Of a stretch of DNA of 64,000 nucleotides, positions 46,818-55,208 are shown piece by piece. Under the pieces are notes generated by a model. It was not told the origin of the DNA and searched no databases. It saw only the letters and a list, made by a program, of their open reading frames with translations. Position numbers and translations under genes: made by a program. Every line of letters begins with the position of its first letter. Positions within the stretch are counted from its first letter, which is position 1. The stretch lies in NCBI RefSeq assembly GCF_900103455.1, contig NZ_FNHI01000007.1, positions 1 to 64,000 on the forward strand. Direction: 5' to 3'. The DNA comes from Streptomyces wuyuanensis. GTDB taxonomy: Bacteria > Actinomycetota > Actinomycetes > Streptomycetales > Streptomycetaceae.

Positions 46818-48445
46818 CGGGTCAGTTTCCTCTTCACACGGGACATCAGGTGACGCAGCCGGCTGCGCTCGCCGGACGACGAGGACTCCCAGAGCGGAGC
46901 CGTGGTGATGACGAGCCGCCCCTTGGCGTTCGCGTTGGCGGAGACACGGTACGGGACCTTCTCGCGCCAGCGCCGTGCCAGTGGCAGCGGCCGGTCCAGG
47001 GTCCTCACCGGGACCTCGTACGTCGAGCCTGCCACGTCCAGATAGGCGCGGACGCCGAGCTTGGCCCTGACGGGCTTGACCGGGATACGGGCGGTGAGCA
47101 CCGTCCCCGTGCCGTCGTCGGTGGTGGTGCGGCTCAGGTCCCCCGCGGGTGCGGGGAGTTCGGTGCCGACGGGCAGCCTGCGGGCGCCCGGCTTGTCGGC
47201 GCTCTTCGGCATCGCCTTGTTGGCGAGCCGGATCACGGCACGGTCCGTCTCGCCCGTGACGGGGACGCGGACGGAGAGGGACACGGACAGTTCCTGGCCC
47301 TGCTGCTCCCAGCGCGCCGACACCAGCCCGGTGCCGTCGGCGAGCTGCCTGGGCACGGACTCGCCGATGACCTCGTACAGCCGGTCGGGCAGGCCCAGTT
47401 CCGGGTCGCGGAACCCGGGATAGCGGACGAACGCCCGGCCGTCCTCCAGCAGCAGCGGAGGCGCCCCCTGGGCCGCCTCCTCCTCGATGGCGCGGATCAG
47501 TTCGGTGACGGCGCCGCGCTGGGCCAGTGCGATCCGGACCCGCCGCTTGACGTCCATCGAGTCGCGGAGCGATTCGGTGAAGTACTCGTCGGCGAGGCCC
47601 GCGATGCCGGCGCAGACCTGGATCTGCGTCTCCCGGTCGAGGGCCGGGAAGTCGTCCTGGACCAGCTTGGCGAGCTCCCATGTGAAATGGCGCTTGAACA
47701 CCGCGTCACGCTGGGGACCGGCCTCGATGAGCCCGGCCGTGAACTTCATGATCTCGGCCGTGCAGCGCAGCCTCGCCAGGTGGTCGGCGCGGTACGTGAT
47801 GTTGCTCGCGTCCCCGCGCTTGACCGCGTAGTAGTACGTGTAGTCCGCGAGGACGGAGATCTTCCGCGCCCGGACGCACGCCTCGATCGTGAACGGCTGG
47901 TCGCTGCCGACCGGCAGGTCCTCGGGGAAGCGCAGCTTGTGCCGCTCGACCAGATCGCGCCGGAACAGCTTGGTGTTGGCCAGCGTGAACGGAAGCGCCG
48001 AGTCGTACAGGCTGACGTCCGGGTCGCTCTTCTTGTAGAGCGCCTGGTGGACGTAGCGGCCGTTGGTCCCGACCATCTTGCCGACGACGACGTCGGAATC
48101 GTGCTTGTCGGCACAGGCCACCATGCGCTTCAGCGCGTCCGTGCCGAGGTAGTCGTCGGAGCCGATGAAGTACACGTAACGGCCGGTGGCCACCTCCAGG
48201 GCCCGGTTGCTGGGCGCAGCCGGGCCGCCGGAGTTGGCCTGGTGGATCACCTTCACGGTGCCGGGGTACCGCTCCGCGAAGCGGTCGAGTTCCCGGCCGC
48301 TGTCGTCCGTCGAGCCGTCGTCGACGGCCACGACCTCCAGCCGGTCCACTCCGATGCTCTGGTTCACCAGCGACTCGAGGCACTCGGTGAGGTACGGCAT
48401 CGTGTTGTAGACGGCCACGACGACGGTGACATCAGGGGTGGTCAA
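46814..48445 (-). CDS. GT2 family glycosyltransferase (teichoic-acid type)
   Basis: A 543-residue protein. Residues 1-230 are a GT-A domain of family 2: TVVVAVYNTMPYLTECLESL, VVAVDDGSTDDSGRELDRF and YFIGSDDYLGTDALKRM with its DD motif. Residues 240-400 are helical. Residues 400-520 are beta-rich, like the C-terminal domain of TarP/TarS-type enzymes. A basic tail ends it (SRLRHLMSRVKRKLTR). The start is TTG at 48445, overlapping the previous stop as TTGA; no ATG or GTG exists before the catalytic core. TarS-like architecture suggests glycosylation of polyol phosphate, but this is only inference. Confidence 0.82.
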   Translation of the reverse strand: MTTPDVTVVVAVYNTMPYLTECLESLVNQSIGVDRLEVVAVDDGSTDDSGRELDRFAERYPGTVKVIHQANSGGPAAPSNRALEVATGRYVYFIGSDDYLGTDALKRMVACADKHDSDVVVGKMVGTNGRYVHQALYKKSDPDVSLYDSALPFTLANTKLFRRDLVERHKLRFPEDLPVGSDQPFTIEACVRARKISVLADYTYYYAVKRGDASNITYRADHLARLRCTAEIMKFTAGLIEAGPQRDAVFKRHFTWELAKLVQDDFPALDRETQIQVCAGIAGLADEYFTESLRDSMDVKRRVRIALAQRGAVTELIRAIEEEAAQGAPPLLLEDGRAFVRYPGFRDPELGLPDRLYEVIGESVPRQLADGTGLVSARWEQQGQELSVSLSVRVPVTGETDRAVIRLANKAMPKSADKPGARRLPVGTELPAPAGDLSRTTTDDGTGTVLTARIPVKPVRAKLGVRAYLDVAGSTYEVPVRTLDRPLPLARRWREKVPYRVSANANAKGRLVITTAPLWESSSSGERSRLRHLMSRVKRKLTR

Positions 48446-49455
48446 CTGGCCACGCCCTCCGGGTTCAGCTGCACGGTGGCACCGCTCTTTGCGGAGTCGA
48501 TGACGGCGGCGGCGACCTCGACGGTCCGCAGGCCCTGGCGCAGCGTGCAGATGTCCTGGGACTTGCCGAGCACCGCGTCCCGGAAGAGCTCGTGCTCGAC
48601 GAGGAGCGGCTCGCGCTTCGGGATCGCGTAGCGGATCATGTCGCCCTCGGAGACACCGCGGAAGGCCTGCAGCGCCTCCCACTCGGTCGCCACGGCCGCG
48701 TTCGAGTAGAACGTCAGGTCGGCGGTGAGGGTGTCGGCGATGAAGCAGCCGCGCTCGCCGGTGACCGAGGTGAAGCGCTCCTTGAGCGGGCTCAGCCAGT
48801 TGACGAGGTGGCTCACCATCGTGCCGTCGGAGAGCTTGCCGACGGCCGAGACCATGTCCTCGTGCGGGCGGCCCGACTTGGAGACGGTGTGCGCCGCGAT
48901 CGACGTGTACTGCTGGCCGGTGACCCAGGCCGTCAGGTCGATGTCGTGGGTGGCGAGGTCCTTGACCACGCCGACGTCGGCGATGCGGTGCGGGAAGGGG
49001 CCCTGGCGGCGGGTGACGACCTGGAAGACGTCACCGAGCTCGCCGGCCTCCAGCCGGGTGCGCAGGCTGCGCAGCGCCGGGTTGCAGCGCTCGATGTGGC
49101 CCACGCCGGCGACCAGGCCGCGCGACTCGAAGGCCTCGACCAGCCGGCGGGCACCCTCGACGGTGTCCGCGACCGGCTTCTCGATCAGCGCGCCGACACC
49201 GGCCTCGGCCAGCTTCAGGCCGACTTCCTCGTGCAGCGCGGTCGGGCAGGCCACGACGGCGTAGTCGATGCCGAGCGCGATCAGCTCGTCGACGGTGGAC
49301 AGCACGGGAGCGCCCTGCGCCCAGCCGTTCTTGTCCCCCATGGGGTCGACGACGGCGACCAGGTCGATGCCGTCGAGCCCGGCCAGCACACGGGCGTGGT
49401 GGCGTCCCATGGAGCCCAGGCCGATCAGGCCGGCCCGCAGTGCAGCGGCAGTCAC
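48442..49455 (-). CDS. Gfo/Idh/MocA family NAD-dependent sugar dehydrogenase (WbpB/WlbA-like)
   Basis: A 337-residue oxidoreductase. RAGLIGLGSMGRHHARVLAG binds NAD. EKPVADTVEGARRLVEAF contains the conserved EKP. DVGVVKDLATHDIDLTAW has the catalytic His-Asp region. WbpB/WlbA oxidise the C3 hydroxyl of UDP-GlcNAcA to a 3-keto sugar that the next enzyme aminates. The partner aminotransferase is encoded immediately upstream with a GTGA overlap, as in other wbp/wlb loci. The cofactor and exact substrate are inferred from family and context. Confidence 0.85.
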   Translation of the reverse strand: MTAAALRAGLIGLGSMGRHHARVLAGLDGIDLVAVVDPMGDKNGWAQGAPVLSTVDELIALGIDYAVVACPTALHEEVGLKLAEAGVGALIEKPVADTVEGARRLVEAFESRGLVAGVGHIERCNPALRSLRTRLEAGELGDVFQVVTRRQGPFPHRIADVGVVKDLATHDIDLTAWVTGQQYTSIAAHTVSKSGRPHEDMVSAVGKLSDGTMVSHLVNWLSPLKERFTSVTGERGCFIADTLTADLTFYSNAAVATEWEALQAFRGVSEGDMIRYAIPKREPLLVEHELFRDAVLGKSQDICTLRQGLRTVEVAAAVIDSAKSGATVQLNPEGVAS

Positions 49456-50570
49456 AGGTTCTCTCCCAGCGCGTTCACGGCGGTGACAATGCGCTCCAGG
49501 TCGCCCTCGGTGAGCGACGGGTGGACGGGCAGCGAGACGACCTCGGCGGCCGCCCGCTCGGTCTCGGGCAGGTCCCAGTTGCGGCCGGCCTTCTGGTCCG
49601 GCTCCCAGTACGGCTTCAGCCGGTGGATCGGCGTCGGGTAGTAGACGGCGTTGCCGATGCCCGCCTCGGTGAGCTTCGCCATGGCGGCGTCGCGGTCACC
49701 GCTGACCCGGATCGTGTACTGGTGGTAGATGTGGCGCGCGCCCTCGGCGACGACCGGCGTCACCACGCCCTGCGCGGTGATGTGCTGTGAGAGGTACGCG
49801 GCGTTGGCGATGCGCTGCTCGGTCCAGCCGGGCAGCTTGGCGAGCTGGACGCGGCCCACGGCGGCGGAGACGTCGGTCATGCGCATGTTGGCGCCGACGA
49901 TCTCGTTCGCGTAGCGCTGCTCCATGCCCTGGTTGCGCAGCAGGCGCAGGGTGCGGGCGACCTCGGCGTCGGCCGTGGAGATCATGCCGCCCTCGAGGCT
50001 GTGCATGTTCTTGGTCGGGTAGAAGCTGAACGTGCCGCCGGAGCCGAAGGCGCCGACCGGGGTGCCGTTCAGAGCGGCGGCGTGCGCCTGGCAGGCGTCC
50101 TCGACGACCGCCAGCTTGTGCTTGTCCGCGACGGCCATGATCCGGTCCATCGCGGCCGGGTGGCCGTACAGGTGCACCGGCATGATCGCGGCGGTGCGCG
50201 GGGTGATCGCGGCCTCGACCGCGGCCGGGGCGAGGCAGTACGTGTCCGGGTCGATGTCGGCGAAGACGACGTCGGCGCCGACGAGGCGGACGGCGTTGGC
50301 CGAGGCGGCGAACGAGAACGAGGGGACGATCACCTCGTCACCCGGGCCGATACCGAGAGCCATCAGAAGGAGGTGCAGCGCGGAGGTGCCGGAGTTGACG
50401 GCGACGCAGTGGCGGCCGTCCACGAGCTCCGAGAAGCCCTCCTCGAACGCGGCCACCTCGGGGCCCTGGACCACCCGGCCGCTGCGCAGTACGCGTACGG
50501 CTGCTTCGATCTCTTCTTCACCGATGACCGGGCGGGCAGCGGGGATGGGCTGCGCGTTGCTGCTCGGCAT
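49452..50570 (-). CDS. DegT/DnrJ/EryC1/StrS aminotransferase (WbpE/WlbC-like)
   Basis: A 372-residue PLP enzyme. CVAVNSGTSALHLLLMALGI near 55 and VVEDACQAHAAALNG near 155 bind the cofactor. TFSFYPTKNMHSLEGGMIST near 180 contains the Schiff-base Lys. NMRMTDVSAAVGRVQLAKLP near 224 is also conserved. The expected reaction is amination of UDP-3-keto-GlcNAcA using glutamate. It is first gene of the minus-strand sugar operon with a strong ribosome binding site (GGAGG before the ATG at 50570). The following Gfo/Idh gene overlaps its stop. Confidence 0.9.
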   Translation of the reverse strand: MPSSNAQPIPAARPVIGEEEIEAAVRVLRSGRVVQGPEVAAFEEGFSELVDGRHCVAVNSGTSALHLLLMALGIGPGDEVIVPSFSFAASANAVRLVGADVVFADIDPDTYCLAPAAVEAAITPRTAAIMPVHLYGHPAAMDRIMAVADKHKLAVVEDACQAHAAALNGTPVGAFGSGGTFSFYPTKNMHSLEGGMISTADAEVARTLRLLRNQGMEQRYANEIVGANMRMTDVSAAVGRVQLAKLPGWTEQRIANAAYLSQHITAQGVVTPVVAEGARHIYHQYTIRVSGDRDAAMAKLTEAGIGNAVYYPTPIHRLKPYWEPDQKAGRNWDLPETERAAAEVVSLPVHPSLTEGDLERIVTAVNALGENL

Positions 50571-50842
50571 TGGACGTCCTCCTTGAACACCGCGAGAGCT
50601 CTTTGTGGCAGAGGTCCGGGGTCTGCGGGGCGTCTTCGGGCCGCGCGAACCCCTCCGGCGTGATGGCCGACGCCCTACCGAGGAATGCTGGGACCGGTCT
50701 GTCCCTTAACCGGGCCGGTCACCGACCGTAGTCTCCGGGTGGGTCCTCGGCACGGCAGCGACCGCCGTCACATTATCAGGGATTTCCCAGGCAATTTCTG
50801 GGCCGTTAACAGGCCCAGGCATCAATTGCGAAACAAATGGCG
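50571..50842 (-). promoter_or_regulatory. Leader/promoter region of the minus-strand sugar operon
   Basis: Holds an AT-rich spot with a -10-like GATAAT (minus strand, 50777-50772), but no good -35 partner was found. An inverted repeat with 7-base arms CTGGGCC (50798-50804) and GGCCCAG (50812-50818) around GTTAACA could be an operator or a stem. No gene is seen here. Confidence 0.35.
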
Positions 50843-50876
50843 TGTCCCGCCCCTGAGTCCGCAGGGGCGGGACACG
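50843..50876 (-). terminator. Terminator of rne
   Basis: Perfect 14-bp arms (50843-50856 with 50863-50876), a 6-base loop, and on the minus strand GCCATTTGTTTCG after the stem. It is 28 bases beyond the rne stop. Confidence 0.85.
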
Positions 50877-50903
50877 AACGTTCAACCACCGGTCATGGAT
50901 TGT

Positions 50904-53900
50904 TCAGCTTTCCGCCGATGCCGTCACGGTGGGCAGGCTCTGCTGCTCCGCCGCGGCGGTCTTCTTGGCGGCCGACTTGGTCGCCTTCTTGGCGGTCGTC
51001 TTCTTCGCCGCGGTGGTCTTCTTGGCCGCCGTCTTCTTCGTGGCGGCCTTCTTCGCCGTGGCCTTCTTCGCGGTCTTGCGGGCCGCCTTCTTGGCCGGGA
51101 CCTCGGCGGACTCCTCAGCGGGTGCCGAAGTGGCCTCGGCCACGGGCTCCGGCGTGGCGGCGACCACGACGACCGCGGCCTCCTCCGCGCCGGACGGCGA
51201 GCCCGCCGGGGCGCTGACCTTGCGCGTCGCCCGGCGACGGGCCCGCGGCGGAGCCGCGACGGCGGCCTCCTCGGCCGGCTCCTCCGGAGCCTCGGCAGCA
51301 GGCGCCTGGACCGGGGCCGGGGCCTCGGCGGCCTCGGTCACGATCTCGGCGGCGGCGCTCCCCTTCGGCGAACCGGCCGGAGCCGACGCCTTGCGGGTGG
51401 CCCGGCGGCGGGTACGGCCTGCGGGGGCGGGCTCCTCCACCGCGGCAGGCACGGCCTCGGGCTCGGCGACCGGGGCGGCCTCCTCGGCCGGGACCCGCTC
51501 GGGCTGCTTCACCTCGATCTCGACCGGCTCGGCCTGCTTCGGCGCACCGGCCGGAGCCGACGCCTTGCGGGACGCCCGGCGACGGCCGCGACGGGACGCG
51601 GCGGCCTCGGCCTCGGCGGCGCTGCTGTACAGCTCCTCGTCGGGGGCGAAGGCGGGCTCGGGCAGGGCCGACGGAGCCGCGGCCTCGGCCGCGACCTCGG
51701 CCTCGGTCTCCTCGTCCTCGCTCGGCGGGGCCTCGGCGCCCGGCGCCTCCACGACCACCTCGTGCTCGTGGACGTGCTCGGCGCCGCCACGGCCGCGCTT
51801 CTTGCGCTTGCCGCCACCACCGCCACCGGCGGCCGACGGCTGCTCCATGTGCACGATCACACCGCGGCCGTTGCAGTGCACGCAGGTCTCGGAGAACGAC
51901 TCCAGCAGCCCCTGGCCCACCCGCTTGCGGGTCATCTGCACCAGCCCCAGCGAGGTGACCTCGGCCACCTGGTGCTTCGTGCGGTCCCGGCCCAGGCACT
52001 CGAGCAGGCGCCGCAGCACCAGGTCCCGGTTGGACTCCAGGACCATGTCGATGAAGTCGATGACGACGATGCCGCCGAGGTCCCGCAGCCGCAGCTGGCG
52101 GACGATCTCCTCGGCCGCCTCCAGGTTGTTCCTGGTGACGGTCTCCTCGAGGTTGCCGCCCTGGCCGGTGAACTTGCCGGTGTTGACGTCGACCACGACC
52201 ATCGCCTCGGTCTTGTCGATCACCAGCGAACCGCCGGAGGGCAGCCAGACCTTCCGGTCCAGCGCCTTCATCAGCTGCTCGTCGATCCGGTGCACCGCGA
52301 AGACGTCGGTCTCGCTGGTCCAGCGCTGCAGCCGTTCCGCCAGGTCGGGCGCCACGTGCGACACATAGCCGTGGATGGTCTCCCACGCCTCGTCCCCGCT
52401 CACGATGACCTTGGAGAAGTCCTCGTTGAAGATGTCGCGGACGACACGGACGGTCATGTCCGGCTCGCCGTAGAGAAGGGTCGGGGCGTTGCCGCTCTTC
52501 GCCTTCTTCCGGATCTCCTCCCACTGGGCCTGCAGCCGCTCGACGTCGCGGCGCAGCTCGTCCTCGCTGGCGCCCTCGGCGGCGGTGCGCACGATGACGC
52601 CCGCGTCCTCGGGAACGATCTTCTTGAGGATGGTCTTCAGCCGGGCCCGCTCGGTGTCGGGGAGCTTGCGGCTGATGCCCGTCATCGAGCCCTCGGGCAC
52701 GTACACCAGGTACCGGCCGGGGAGGGAGACCTGGCTGGTGAGCCGGGCGCCCTTGTGACCGATCGGGTCCTTGGTGACCTGTACCAGGACCGACTGGCCG
52801 GACTTCAGCGCGGTCTCGATGCGGCGCGGGCCGTTGGCGAGCCCGAGCGCCTCGAAGTTCACCTCGCCCGCGTACAGGACCGCGTTGCGGCCCTTGCCGA
52901 TGTCGACGAAGGCGGCCTCCATCGACGGCAGGACGTTCTGCACCTTGCCCAGGTAGACGTTGCCGACGTACGACGTCGACTGCTCCTTGTTGACGTAGTG
53001 CTCGACCAGCACGTTGTCCTCGAGGACGCCGATCTGGGTGCGGTCCCCGTGCTGCCGGACGACCATCACGCGCTCGACGGCCTCGCGGCGCGCCAGGAAC
53101 TCCGCCTCGGTGATGATCGGCACGCGGCGGCGGCCCTGCTCGCGGCCCTCACGGCGGCGCTGCTTCTTCGCCTCCAGCCGGGTGGAGCCCTTGATCGACT
53201 GCACCTCGTCCGACGGCTCCGCCTTGGGGCGCGGCTCGCGGATCTTCACGACCGTGCGCTCGGGCTCGTCGACACTGGGCTCGCCGTCGCCGGCCTCCCC
53301 GCTGCGACGGCGGCGGCGACGGCGGCGACGGCTGCTGCTGGTGCCCGCGGCGGACGGGGTGGCGGCGTCCTGCTCGTCCTCGTCGTCCTCGGGCTCCGGC
53401 TCCTCGCCGGCCTCGGCCTCCGGCTCCTCGTCGGTGCCGGACTCCGCGGCGTCGGCCGACTCGCCACGGCGGCGACGGCGGCCGCCGCGACGGCGACGGC
53501 GCGAGGGACGGCCCTCGTAGTCGTCGGACTCCTCGGACTCCTCGGACTCCTCGGAGTCATCGGGCTCCTCGGCCGCCGGCTCCTCGGCCTCGACCTCGGC
53601 CTCGTCGGCCGGCTCGGTCTCCATGGTCTCGACGGCGAGGGGGGACTCGCCGCGACGGCGACGGCGGCGGCGCGGGGCGGCCTCGGCGGCCGGGGCCTCC
53701 GCGGTCTCCTCCTCGTCCTCGTCGGAGGCGGCGGCCTCGGCGGCGGCCGCGGCGGCGGCGGTCTCCGGGGTCTGGAACACCGGCTCGGTGAAGACCGGGG
53801 CCTGGAACACCGGGACGGCGGGCCTGGCGGAGCGGCGCCCGCGGGCGGCCGGCTCGGCCTTCACGGGCCCTTCCTTCGCCCGCTCGTCCTTCGCGGCCTC

Positions 53901-54974
53901 GTCCTTCGCGGCCTCGTCCTTCACGGGCTCGGCCGCGGACTGCGCGGCAGTGGCCCGGCGGCGGGTACGGCCCCGCGAAGCCGCCTTCCCGGCGGCCTCG
54001 ACCTCGGCCTCGTCGGCGGCGATGCGCGCGACGGTGTCGGCGGGCAGGCTCTCGCCCGCCACGGACTCGTCCTCCTCGGCGGTGGCTTCCGGCGCGGCGG
54101 CCGGAGCGGTCGCCCGGCGCGTGGCACGACGGCGCGTACGGCCGCGCGGCGCCTCCTCCGCGGTGTCCTCGGCGGCCGGCGTCTCGGCGGCGGCCTCGGT
54201 CGGCTCCGGCTCCCCGGTGGCCGCGGCAGCGGATTCCGGCGCGTTCGCCCGGCGCGTGGCACGACGGCGCGTACGGCCGCGCGGCGCCTCTTCCGCCGTG
54301 TCCTCGGCGGCCGGCGTCTCGGTGGTCTCGGCGGCGGCCTCGGCCTCGGCGTGCTGCGGCGCACCCGCGGGGGCGGTGGCCCTGCGGCGGGTACGGCGCG
54401 CGGGCGCCTCGGCGGGCCCGGTCTCCGCGGCGGTCTCGCTCACGGCACCTTCCTCGATGTCTTCGTCGGCGGCGACGGCCTCGGCCGTAAGCGCCGGAGC
54501 AGGCGAGGTCGCGGGCGCCTCGGCGGAGGCGGGCTCGGCGACGACCTCGGCGGGGGCCGGGGAACCGGCGGGCGCGGTGGCCTTGCGGGTCGCCCGGCGG
54601 CGGGTGCGCGGCGCGGGCGCCTCGGCGGCGGCTTCGGCGGCCGGAGCGGCGCTCTCGGCGGCAACGTCGGGCGCCCCGGCCGGGGCGGCAGCGGCGGCCT
54701 CGGGGGCCGGGGCTGCGGCGGTGGCCTTGCGGGTCGCCCGGCGGCGGGTGCGCGGCGCGGGCGCCTCGGCGACGGCCCCGTCCTCCTCGGACGGTATGGC
54801 GGCCGAGAGGGACGCCGTCACGTCGGCGACGGTCTCCACCTGCACGGAACCGGCCGGCGGGCCCGCCGGCCGCGAAGCGGCACGGCGACGGCGCGGGGGC
54901 AGCGTGTCGCTGGGGGTGGAGCTGTCGTTCTCTTCGGTGTTCCCGGTCGTACCGGGGTCCTTCGGTTCGAGCAT
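50904..54974 (-). CDS. rne: Ribonuclease E/G with long disordered tails
   Basis: A 1356-residue endoribonuclease. Residues 1-600 are disordered, with alternating acidic Ala/Glu stretches and basic RTRRRATRKA-type boxes. The catalytic part (about 615-1070) contains VMVVRQHGDRTQIGVLEDNV and the S1 segment STSYVGNVYLGKVQNVLPSM. VVVDVNTGKFTGQGGNL and IVVIDFIDM carry the metal Asp residues, and SETCVHCNGRG is the zinc-link CxxC. Residues 1070-1356 repeat the basic boxes and end in a Lys/Ala-rich tail (AKKAARKTAKKATAKKAATK). The tail-core-tail form is the Streptomyces type. It lies upstream of the sugar operon, separated by a terminator. Confidence 0.95.
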   Translation of the reverse strand: MLEPKDPGTTGNTEENDSSTPSDTLPPRRRRAASRPAGPPAGSVQVETVADVTASLSAAIPSEEDGAVAEAPAPRTRRRATRKATAAAPAPEAAAAAPAGAPDVAAESAAPAAEAAAEAPAPRTRRRATRKATAPAGSPAPAEVVAEPASAEAPATSPAPALTAEAVAADEDIEEGAVSETAAETGPAEAPARRTRRRATAPAGAPQHAEAEAAAETTETPAAEDTAEEAPRGRTRRRATRRANAPESAAAATGEPEPTEAAAETPAAEDTAEEAPRGRTRRRATRRATAPAAAPEATAEEDESVAGESLPADTVARIAADEAEVEAAGKAASRGRTRRRATAAQSAAEPVKDEAAKDEAAKDERAKEGPVKAEPAARGRRSARPAVPVFQAPVFTEPVFQTPETAAAAAAAEAAASDEDEEETAEAPAAEAAPRRRRRRRGESPLAVETMETEPADEAEVEAEEPAAEEPDDSEESEESEESDDYEGRPSRRRRRGGRRRRRGESADAAESGTDEEPEAEAGEEPEPEDDEDEQDAATPSAAGTSSSRRRRRRRRRSGEAGDGEPSVDEPERTVVKIREPRPKAEPSDEVQSIKGSTRLEAKKQRRREGREQGRRRVPIITEAEFLARREAVERVMVVRQHGDRTQIGVLEDNVLVEHYVNKEQSTSYVGNVYLGKVQNVLPSMEAAFVDIGKGRNAVLYAGEVNFEALGLANGPRRIETALKSGQSVLVQVTKDPIGHKGARLTSQVSLPGRYLVYVPEGSMTGISRKLPDTERARLKTILKKIVPEDAGVIVRTAAEGASEDELRRDVERLQAQWEEIRKKAKSGNAPTLLYGEPDMTVRVVRDIFNEDFSKVIVSGDEAWETIHGYVSHVAPDLAERLQRWTSETDVFAVHRIDEQLMKALDRKVWLPSGGSLVIDKTEAMVVVDVNTGKFTGQGGNLEETVTRNNLEAAEEIVRQLRLRDLGGIVVIDFIDMVLESNRDLVLRRLLECLGRDRTKHQVAEVTSLGLVQMTRKRVGQGLLESFSETCVHCNGRGVIVHMEQPSAAGGGGGGKRKKRGRGGAEHVHEHEVVVEAPGAEAPPSEDEETEAEVAAEAAAPSALPEPAFAPDEELYSSAAEAEAAASRRGRRRASRKASAPAGAPKQAEPVEIEVKQPERVPAEEAAPVAEPEAVPAAVEEPAPAGRTRRRATRKASAPAGSPKGSAAAEIVTEAAEAPAPVQAPAAEAPEEPAEEAAVAAPPRARRRATRKVSAPAGSPSGAEEAAVVVVAATPEPVAEATSAPAEESAEVPAKKAARKTAKKATAKKAATKKTAAKKTTAAKKTTAKKATKSAAKKTAAAEQQSLPTVTASAES
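54111..54322. repeat. 77-bp direct repeat inside rne
   Basis: Copies at 54111-54187 and 54246-54322 differ at two bases and lie 135 bp (45 codons) apart, in frame. Both encode a basic RTRRRATRRA-type box. They point to recent duplication within the disordered N-terminal region. Confidence 0.8.
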
Positions 54975-55208
54975 GCGGGCGGTTCTCCCGTCACGCTCCC
55001 GGGCGCCGAGCCTCGATCCGGTCCGGTGGCGCGTCCCGCGTGATGAGTGCGGGGCCTCCGTCCGGGGCGCGGGCGCCTCACGGGAGCTGATGTCTGGCTC
55101 GCCGGTTCCGTACGCGATGTACGCACGGCCTGGCGAAAGTCTCCTGGTCATTGCGCTGCCCGACCCAGGTGGCTCCCGAGTACGAGGGCTGCGCTACAAC
55201 GACTGCCC

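Noticed and set aside
36755..50570. Wzx/Wzy or ABC export genes expected for a capsule-type cluster
   Set aside because: No flippase, polymerase or ABC transporter gene was found in the window; export must be encoded elsewhere.
50685..55043. 1452-codon open frame opposite rne
   Set aside because: Leu/Gly/Arg low-complexity translation of the repeats of rne on the wrong strand; rne itself has clear catalytic motifs.
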